Positions 58,230 to 64,000 of a stretch of DNA of 64,000 nt are shown here, one piece after another (position 1 is the stretch's first letter; the number at the start of each line of letters is the position of its first letter). The translations under genes and the position numbers were made by a program. Source of the DNA: Actinopolymorpha sp. NPDC004070. GTDB taxonomy: Bacteria; Actinomycetota; Actinomycetes; Propionibacteriales; Actinopolymorphaceae. Under the pieces are notes generated by a model, which saw only the letters and a program-made list of their open reading frames with translations, was not told the origin of the DNA and ran no database searches. The stretch spans positions 371,388-435,387 of the forward strand of contig NZ_JBEXMJ010000004.1 of the NCBI RefSeq assembly GCF_040610475.1, written 5' to 3'.

Positions 58230-59884
58230 GCCACACCTCCCAGGTCGAGGGCGGGCCGCAGGGTGGGCTCGCCGGACTCGTCCAGGCCCACCACCAGGCT
58301 GCGCCGCCACCGTTGGTCGTCTCGTACGGGATGGTCGTGCCGGACGTGGCAGCCACGGGATTCGGTCCGCGTGGACGCCGCGAGCACCAGCGTGCGGGCC
58401 GCCAGGTGGAGCGCGGCATCCTCGGCGTCGGCCCGCCCCGAAGGCTGCCTGCGCGTGGCCATGGCGTCCAGCGACTTGGCCACGATCGCGAGCCCGGCCT
58501 GGTCCCTGCCGATCGCCGCGTGCCGGCTCATCAACTGCTGGAGTGCGGGGCGGTCCGCGACCGGCTCGGACGTCAGCAGGTCGTCCACCTGGTGGTCGAG
58601 CCGGTCCGCCGACCGGGCCGCGGCCCTGCCGGTGGACCGGTCCGCGACGACGGCCCTCGCCGTCCGGTGTCCCACCACAAGCCCTTCGAGCAGGCTGTTG
58701 GAGGCCAGCCGGTTGGCGCCGTGCAGGCCGGTGCGGGCCACCTCCCCCGCCGCGTACAGACCCGGCACCGCGGTCCGGCCGTCGACCGAGGTCACCACGC
58801 CGCCGCAGCTGAAGTGCGCGGACGGTGCCACCGGGATCGGTTCGGACGCGGGGTCCACGCCGATCGCCCGGCATGCGGCGTACACCGTGGGGAAGCGCGC
58901 ACGGAAGGCATCCGCCTTCAGGTGGGTGGCGTCCAGGAACACGTGGTCGTCCACCCCGCCGGGAACATCGGCCAGCCGGCGGATGATCGCCGCCGCGACC
59001 ACGTCCCGGGGCGCGAGGTCGCCGAGCGGGTGTACGCCTTCCATGACGCGTTCGCCCGCGGCGTCCACCAGGACCGCGCCCTCGCCACGGACGGCCTCGG
59101 TGACCAGGGGACGCGAACCCGTGGCACCTCGCCCGGGGTAGAGGACGGTCGGGTGGAACTGCACGAACTCCAGGTCGGCCACCGCCGCGCCCGCGCGCAG
59201 GGCCAGCGCGATCCCGTCGGCGGTGGCGACGTCGGGGTTGGTGGTGGTCTCGTAGAGCTGGCCGAGGCCGCCGGTGGCGAGCAGCACGGCGGGTGCCCGG
59301 AGGATTCCGGTCACGCCGTCGTCGGCGAGCACCAGCAGCCCGGCCACCGCTCCGCCTTCGGTGCGCAGGATCCTTGCGGCGACGTGGCGTTCGAGCAGTG
59401 TCAACCGCTGGTTGCGTACGCCCGCCAGCAGGGCGCGTTCGACCTCGGAGCCGGTGGCGTCACCGCCGGCGTGCACCACCCGGAACGCCGTGTGCCCGCC
59501 CTCCCGGGCCAGCGCCAGCAGGCCCCGGCGACCGGGCTGGTCGTCACCGGCGGGGTCGAACACGGCCCCGTCGGCGCGCAGCCGGTTCACCGCGTCCGGC
59601 CCGTCGGCCAGGATCGTCGCCACCGCGGCCGGGTCGCACAGGCCCGCTCCGGCGACCAGGGTGTCGTCGACGTGCTTGCGCACGCTGTCACCGGCCTCGT
59701 GTTGGCCCGGGAGTACGACCGCAACCCCGCCTTGCGCCCAGCGGGTGTTGCCGGCGTCGGCCTCGGCCTTGGTGACCACGACGACCCGCAGCCCGGCGCG
59801 GGTCGCCTCCAGCGCGGCGCTCAGCCCGGCCACGCCCGTACCCACGACGACCAGATCGGCAGCCGCCTCCCAGCGGCTGCTCAT
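58226..59884 (-). CDS. nadB: L-aspartate oxidase
   Basis: A 552-aa FAD enzyme making iminoaspartate for NadA. It has [16 protein letters not shown] for [16 protein letters not shown], and [25 protein letters not shown], then [18 protein letters not shown]. Full length. Overlaps nadA by 4 nt; an open frame upstream of ATG 59884 is not NadB-like. Confidence 0.96.
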   Translation of the reverse strand: MSSRWEAAADLVVVGTGVAGLSAALEATRAGLRVVVVTKAEADAGNTRWAQGGVAVVLPGQHEAGDSVRKHVDDTLVAGAGLCDPAAVATILADGPDAVNRLRADGAVFDPAGDDQPGRRGLLALAREGGHTAFRVVHAGGDATGSEVERALLAGVRNQRLTLLERHVAARILRTEGGAVAGLLVLADDGVTGILRAPAVLLATGGLGQLYETTTNPDVATADGIALALRAGAAVADLEFVQFHPTVLYPGRGATGSRPLVTEAVRGEGAVLVDAAGERVMEGVHPLGDLAPRDVVAAAIIRRLADVPGGVDDHVFLDATHLKADAFRARFPTVYAACRAIGVDPASEPIPVAPSAHFSCGGVVTSVDGRTAVPGLYAAGEVARTGLHGANRLASNSLLEGLVVGHRTARAVVADRSTGRAAARSADRLDHQVDDLLTSEPVADRPALQQLMSRHAAIGRDQAGLAIVAKSLDAMATRRQPSGRADAEDAALHLAARTLVLAASTRTESRGCHVRHDHPVRDDQRWRRSLVVGLDESGEPTLRPALDLGGVA

Positions 59885-60897
59885 TCGCCACCCCCGGGGT
59901 TGCCGACCTCGATCATCCTCTGCACCGCTCCGCGCGCCCGTGCGGCGATCTCCGGCGCGACGTGCACCTCGTCGGTGCCCTCGCGGAGGCTGCGCAGCAA
60001 TGCTCCCGGCGTGATCATCTTCATGTAGCGGCACGAGGCCCGGTCGTTCACCGCACGGAAGTCGACGCCCGGCGCGGCCTTGCGAAGCTGGTGCAGCATG
60101 CCGATCTCGGTGGCCACCAGCACCGACCGCGCCTTCGTCTCCCTGGCCTGGTCGAGCATCCCGCCGGTGGAGAGGATCTTCACCCGGTCCGCCGCCACCG
60201 TACCCTCACCGGCGAGGTAGAGCGCCGAGGTGGCACAGCCGCACTCGGGGTGGATGAACAGCTCCGCGTCGGGCTCTGCGGCGGCCCGGTCGGCCAGCTC
60301 GGCCCCGTTGATGCCGGCGTGGACGTGGCACTCCCCCGCCCAGATGTGCAGGTTGTCCCGGCCGGTCTCCCGCTTGACGTGGGCGCCGAGGAACATGTCC
60401 GGCAGGAACAGCACCTCCCGGTCGGCGGGGACCGAGGCCACCACCTCGACCGCGTTCGCGGACGTGCAGCAGATGTCGGTCTCGGCCTTCACCTCGGCGG
60501 TGGTGTTGACGTACGACACGACCACCGCGCCGGGGTGCTCGGCCTTCCAGGCCCGCAGCTGGTCGGCGGTGATCGAGTCGGCCAGGGAGCAGCCGGCCCG
60601 CGCGTCGGGGATCAGGACGGTCTTGTCGGGGCTGAGGATCTTCGCCGACTCCGCCATGAAGTGCACGCCGCAGAAGACGATGGTGGACGCCTCGCTGGCC
60701 GCGGCGATGCGGCTGAGCGCGAGGGAGTCGCCGGTGTGGTCGGCGATGTCCTGGATCTCGGGGATCTGGTAGTTGTGCGCGAGCAGCACCGCGTCGTGCT
60801 CGGCGGCAAGCCGGCGTACCTCTTCTCGCCACGCGTCGTCCGGCACCACCTCGTCGTAGGCCGTGTCCGCGCGGACCGCTTCAGTGACAGGGGTCAT
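59881..60897 (-). CDS. nadA: Quinolinate synthase
   Basis: A 338-aa enzyme condensing iminoaspartate and dihydroxyacetone phosphate. The 4Fe-4S Cys candidates sit in [24 protein letters not shown] and the final [26 protein letters not shown] opens the fold. First gene of nadABC; GGGAGGG precedes the ATG. Controlled presumably by NrtR via the palindrome upstream. Confidence 0.96.
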   Translation of the reverse strand: MTPVTEAVRADTAYDEVVPDDAWREEVRRLAAEHDAVLLAHNYQIPEIQDIADHTGDSLALSRIAAASEASTIVFCGVHFMAESAKILSPDKTVLIPDARAGCSLADSITADQLRAWKAEHPGAVVVSYVNTTAEVKAETDICCTSANAVEVVASVPADREVLFLPDMFLGAHVKRETGRDNLHIWAGECHVHAGINGAELADRAAAEPDAELFIHPECGCATSALYLAGEGTVAADRVKILSTGGMLDQARETKARSVLVATEIGMLHQLRKAAPGVDFRAVNDRASCRYMKMITPGALLRSLREGTDEVHVAPEIAARARGAVQRMIEVGNPGGGE

Positions 60898-60969
60898 GTG
60901 ACCCTCCCGGCAGGTTTCCTCACCCGGAGCGGGTGCCCCGGGTCTTCGTCCAGGCTTCCGGCGCCTGGG

Positions 60970-60992
60970 GTTTTCGACTTACGAGCGAAAAC
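60970..60992. promoter_or_regulatory. Candidate NrtR operator
   Basis: gttttcg-acttacgag-cgaaaac, perfect 7-bp arms in a 23-bp site, between the divergent nadA and nrtR starts and just before the nrtR -10. Confidence 0.65.
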
Positions 60993-61001
60993 TTCCCGAG
61001 A

Positions 61002-61007
61002 TACTAT
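61002..61007 (+). promoter_or_regulatory. -10 box of nrtR, leaderless geometry
   Basis: TACTAT, 6 nt, then GTG at 61014, without a ribosome site. Confidence 0.55.
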
Positions 61008-61013
61008 CACCGC

Positions 61014-61694
61014 GTGAGTCGATTGGGGCATGAGGTGCTGGCAGCGGTCCTCCAGGTCCGGTCCCGGTCGCTGCAGGTTCTGCTCTGGCAGCGCGCCCGC
61101 GAGCCCCAGGTGGGCAGGTGGGCACTGCCCGGCGGCCGGCTGGGCGCCGTCGAGGACGTCGAGAGCTCCGTACGCCGGCAGCTCGCCGAGAAGGTCGACG
61201 TACGCCAGCTGTCCCACGTCGAGCAGCTCGCGGTGTTCAGCGCACCCGACCGGATGCCCGGGCCGCGGGTCCTGGCCACGGCGTTCCTGGGGCTGGTGCC
61301 GAGCGACAACGACCCGGAGATCCCCGAGGACACCCGCTGGTTTCCGATCGAGGATCTCCCGAAGACCGCGTTCGACCACCAGGCCATCGTGTTGCGCGCC
61401 CGCGACCGGCTGCGGTCCAAACTGTCCTACACCAACCTCGGGTTCGCCCTCGCTCCCCCGACGTTCACCGTCTCCGAGCTCCGCGAGGTCTACTCCGCAG
61501 CACTCGGGCACCGGGTCTCGGCGACCAACCTGCAGCGGGTGCTGACCAGGCGCGGACAGCTGGAGGCCACCGGCCAGACCGCCGGCTCCGGGCCGACCGG
61601 CGGCCGCCCCGCCGCGTTGTTCCGGTTCACCTGCCGGGACATGTTCATCACCGACCCGTTCGCGGTGCTCCGCCCGCCGACCGTGCGCAGCTGA
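61014..61694 (+). CDS. nrtR: NrtR, Nudix-related regulator of NAD synthesis
   Basis: A 226-aa protein: an N-terminal Nudix-like domain with a degenerate box (GGRLGAVEDVESSVRRQLAE; the catalytic REUxEE is lost, so ligand sensing rather than hydrolysis) and a C-terminal winged helix (FTVSELREVYSAALGHRVSA, then TNLQRVLTRRG). NrtR proteins repress nad genes and respond to ADP-ribose or NAD. Divergent position to nadABC supports this. Confidence 0.92.
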   Translation: MSRLGHEVLAAVLQVRSRSLQVLLWQRAREPQVGRWALPGGRLGAVEDVESSVRRQLAEKVDVRQLSHVEQLAVFSAPDRMPGPRVLATAFLGLVPSDNDPEIPEDTRWFPIEDLPKTAFDHQAIVLRARDRLRSKLSYTNLGFALAPPTFTVSELREVYSAALGHRVSATNLQRVLTRRGQLEATGQTAGSGPTGGRPAALFRFTCRDMFITDPFAVLRPPTVRS

Positions 61695-61747
61695 CCACCG
61701 CAACCGGCCGGCCGGCCGTACCCGAACGGTCCTGAGACCCTGTGCGC

Positions 61748-62482
61748 ATGGACCTGCTGCTGCTCTCCAACTCCCGCAACCACGGGCGGGAGTTCCTCGC
61801 CCACGCGCTGGACGAGGTTGACGACTTCATCGGCGCCAACCGCCGGTTGACGTTCGTGCCGTACGCGCTGGCCGACCACGACGCCTACACGGCGATCGTG
61901 GCCGCGGCTCTGGCGCCGCGCGGAATCACCGTCGTCGGGGTGCACACCGTGGCCGATCCGAGACAGGAGGTGGCCCGGGCCGAGGTGGTCTTCGTCGGCG
62001 GCGGCAACTCCTTCCGGCTGTTGAAGACGTTGTACGCGACCGGGCTGCTGGAGACGATCGGTGACCGGGTGCGCGCCGGAGCCCTGCGCTACATGGGTGC
62101 GAGCGCGGGCACCAACATGGCCGCACCCACACTGCGGACGACCAACGACATGCCGATCGTGTCGCCGCCGTCGTTCGAGACGTTCGGGTTCGTTCCGTTC
62201 CAGATCAACCCGCACTACCTCGACCCTGCGCCGGCGAGCACCCACATGGGCGAGACACGAGAGGAGCGGATTCGGGAGTTCCTGGAGGAGAACGACGTCC
62301 CGGTGCTCGGACTCCGTGAAGGCTCCTGGCTGCGGGTGAGCGGTTCGGTGGCACGTCTCGGTGGCGACAACGGCGCACTGCTGTTCGCCCGTAACTCCGA
62401 ACCGGCCGAACTCGTCCCGGGCGAGGACGTGTCGCCCCTGCTGGCCACCACACCGCGCTATGACGTGACACGGTCAGGTTGA
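61748..62482 (+). CDS. pepE: Peptidase E (dipeptidase E)
   Basis: A 244-aa class I glutamine amidotransferase-like serine peptidase: LLLLSNSRNHG, VVFVGGGNSFRLLKTL, the nucleophile Ser in YMGASAGTNMA, and QINPHYLDP with a conserved His. It would cleave N-terminal Asp dipeptides. A GTG 6 nt upstream is an alternative start. It ends 10 bp before the convergent HNH gene. Confidence 0.92.
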   Translation: MDLLLLSNSRNHGREFLAHALDEVDDFIGANRRLTFVPYALADHDAYTAIVAAALAPRGITVVGVHTVADPRQEVARAEVVFVGGGNSFRLLKTLYATGLLETIGDRVRAGALRYMGASAGTNMAAPTLRTTNDMPIVSPPSFETFGFVPFQINPHYLDPAPASTHMGETREERIREFLEENDVPVLGLREGSWLRVSGSVARLGGDNGALLFARNSEPAELVPGEDVSPLLATTPRYDVTRSG

Positions 62483-62491
62483 CGTCGACTG

Positions 62492-64000
62492 TCATGGCCG
62501 GAGCACTTTCTGATGCGGGTCCACCCACTCCGGCGGGATGTACTCCGGGTGGCCGTGTGCGCCCATGCGGACCGTCCAGCCGCGGTGGTGGACGAAGGTG
62601 TGGTGGGTTTTGCACAGGAGGACTCCGTTGTCGAGGTCCGTCGGCCCGAAGTCGTCCCAGGCCGTCATGTGGTGGGCGACGCAGCGGCGTTCGGGGACCT
62701 GGCAGCCTGGGAAGTGACAGTGAGACCCGTCGCGGACCGCTAATGCCCGGCGTTGCGCTTCGGTGAAGAACCTGTCGGCCATTCCGACGTCGAGGACCTC
62801 ACCGTCGCCACCGAGGACGACAGGGATGATGTTCGCGTCACACGCCATCCGCCGGATCGTGGCCACCGAGATCGGCTCGCCGCGCAGGCCGAAGATCCTG
62901 GCCGAGCCGCCACCGCCGCACTTGCTGCAACCGTCGTGCGGGTCGATGCGCCCCATGGGGTCAGTGAGGTCCTCGGGATCAGTGGTGTCATCGGGCTCGC
63001 CGGTGTCGTCGGGTTCGCTGGTGTCACCGGGCTCGCTGGGTTCGTGGGCAGCCTCCGGCCCCGCCGCACCCTCCTCGATCTCAGGCTCGGCGCCGGCGGC
63101 CTCTTGTGCCCCGAGGTCACAGTCCTCGGGTCCGGTATCAGTTTCCGGATCGGGTCCAAATCCCGGTCCACCTTCGGGATTCAATCCGGTTGCGGTGTTC
63201 AAGTGTGGGTGCCGGCCGGGTTCTCGCGGTCCGGGTATTCGATCCGCGACGCTGCCCGGACCGGGTGGGCTGGGTGCGTCGACTGGATGGTGTGCGCGGA
63301 ATGGGTCGGGTGACAGCTCCTCCTTGCCCGGTTGACGATTCCGTCTACTCGTCGTCCACTGACCACCGGGACGACCCAGGTCGTCGCCGTTGGCCCCGCT
63401 CGCTTCGCGCAGGTCTGTCGTCTCGCCCAGATCGGCTCCCGTGTGTGGGTCGCCGGTGTCGGCCGGCTGGGCTGTCTCGCCGGGACCGTCCGTCAGCTCC
63501 GGGTCAACGACCTCTTCGTCAACGTCGGATTGCGACGCGGCACCCGCGGCGGCATTGCCGCTCGGCCCGGCATTGCCGCTCGACCCGGCATTGCCGCTCG
63601 GCTCGGTGTCTCCGGCGTCGTCGCTCTGCTTGCTGGGATTGGAGTTGGCAGGCGTGGCCTCTGCGGTGCCGGGGCGGGTCTTGTCTGGCCCGGACTCTCC
63701 CGACCCGGGCTGTCCCGCCTCAGAACCCTCGGTGCGCTTGGCGGTCTCGTCCTGGGGCTGGCCCTTGGCCTGGCGCCTGGCTTGGCGCTGGGCTTGGCGT
63801 TGGGCGTCGGGGGTCTGGCAGCCACACGGCATGGGCCGGACGGGGTTGAGGTCGTCGATCGTGCCGTACCCGACCCCGTTCATCAGGTTCTGCAAATCGA
63901 TCAGCACGGTGACGCAGTCCCGTCCTCGGCCGCGGTTGGGCGAGGCTTCCCATTCAGCCCACCTGGCGACCAACTCCGCGAACGCGTCGCCACGCTTTTG
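62492..64000 (-). CDS. DUF222-HNH endonuclease domain protein, cut by the window end
   Basis: At least 500 codons, frame open to the right edge, so the start lies outside. From the edge: the end of a DUF222 region (KRGDAFAELVARWAEWEAS), a ~260-residue Gln/Ala/Asp/Pro/Ser-rich linker with repeats such as SGNAG and EPDDTGEPDD, a conserved block with ADRFFTEAQRRALAVRDGSH and a Cys pair, and the HNH core HCHFPGCQVPERRCVAHH followed by NGVLLCKTHHTFVHH. This is the family known in mycobacteria as 13E12 repeat proteins. DNA cutting is likely in form; function unknown. Confidence 0.88.
   Translation of the reverse strand, partial: QKRGDAFAELVARWAEWEASPNRGRGRDCVTVLIDLQNLMNGVGYGTIDDLNPVRPMPCGCQTPDAQRQAQRQARRQAKGQPQDETAKRTEGSEAGQPGSGESGPDKTRPGTAEATPANSNPSKQSDDAGDTEPSGNAGSSGNAGPSGNAAAGAASQSDVDEEVVDPELTDGPGETAQPADTGDPHTGADLGETTDLREASGANGDDLGRPGGQWTTSRRNRQPGKEELSPDPFRAHHPVDAPSPPGPGSVADRIPGPREPGRHPHLNTATGLNPEGGPGFGPDPETDTGPEDCDLGAQEAAGAEPEIEEGAAGPEAAHEPSEPGDTSEPDDTGEPDDTTDPEDLTDPMGRIDPHDGCSKCGGGGSARIFGLRGEPISVATIRRMACDANIIPVVLGGDGEVLDVGMADRFFTEAQRRALAVRDGSHCHFPGCQVPERRCVAHHMTAWDDFGPTDLDNGVLLCKTHHTFVHHRGWTVRMGAHGHPEYIPPEWVDPHQKVLRP
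63551..63606. repeat. 18-bp coding repeat in the DUF222-HNH linker
   Basis: Three copies of ggcattgccgctcggccc-like units encode SGNAGP-type hexapeptides in the linker. Confidence 0.7.

Overview
The window is 64 kb of very GC-rich DNA from a high-GC actinomycete chromosome. The evidence is GC-dominated third codon positions, frequent GTG starts, ATGA/GTGA overlaps inside operons, an F420-type oxidoreductase, SufR/SufU-type iron-sulfur genes, OpcA, NrtR, acVLRF1, DUF3099 and a DUF222-HNH protein. Much of it (iron-sulfur genes, DrrAB-like ABC pair, ctaA, ctaB, tkt-tal-pgi-zwf-opcA-pgl) keeps the gene content and order recalled for Mycobacterium tuberculosis Rv1445c-Rv1466, so this is mostly conserved core chromosome. 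The genus cannot be fixed; a Propionibacteriales-like lineage is only a guess. I saw no tRNA, rRNA, CRISPR array, insertion sequence or phage gene.

Layout. 0-5.5 kb: DUF3099 protein, a 70-aa cysteine-containing protein, moaA, SURF1, a GH15 glucosidase/trehalase-like enzyme and a Nudix hydrolase. 5.5-14.1 kb: an isolated alanyl-tRNA synthetase gene with a possible regulatory leader hairpin, a GH29 fucosidase-like enzyme, a sirtuin, an atypical SDR and an ABC exporter. 14.3-21.2 kb: a small HTH protein and an ABC-F ATPase, then divergently a biotin ECF transporter operon (bioY, bioM, bioN) with an acyl-CoA ligase and a thiolase embedded in it. 21.2-24.2 kb: IclR regulator, LLM oxidoreductase, acVLRF1. 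24.2-31.2 kb: sufR-B-D-Rieske-C-S-U-T operon on the minus strand. 31.4-39.8 kb: DrrAB-like ABC pair, heme A synthase ctaA, DEAD-box helicase, MFS exporter, tyrosine phosphatase and heme O synthase ctaB. 40.2-48.8 kb: a six-gene pentose-phosphate operon whose OpcA carries a histone-H1-like tail.

The accessory part is 48.8-57.2 kb. It holds a decayed LacI regulator, an oxidoreductase, a 30-aa membrane peptide, an AGE-family epimerase, nagB, nagA and a ceramidase-fold protein, with two intact LacI-type operators in the divergent promoter. Next come a scrap of an aldehyde dehydrogenase and a TetR/cytochrome P450 pair around a 30-bp palindrome. From 57.2 kb the nadABC operon lies divergent from nrtR across a perfect palindrome, followed by a peptidase E homologue and a DUF222-HNH protein cut by the window end.

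Two themes run through the window. Short tandem repeats (9-18 bp units) are common, and three arrays sit over the stop codons of genes. Several genes have a TANNNT box exactly 6 nt before the start codon, which predicts leaderless transcripts. The best candidates for something undescribed are the amino-sugar cluster with its orphaned operators and small membrane peptide, the OpcA tail, the thiolase lacking its second catalytic cysteine inside the biotin operon, and the leader hairpin of the extra alaS.
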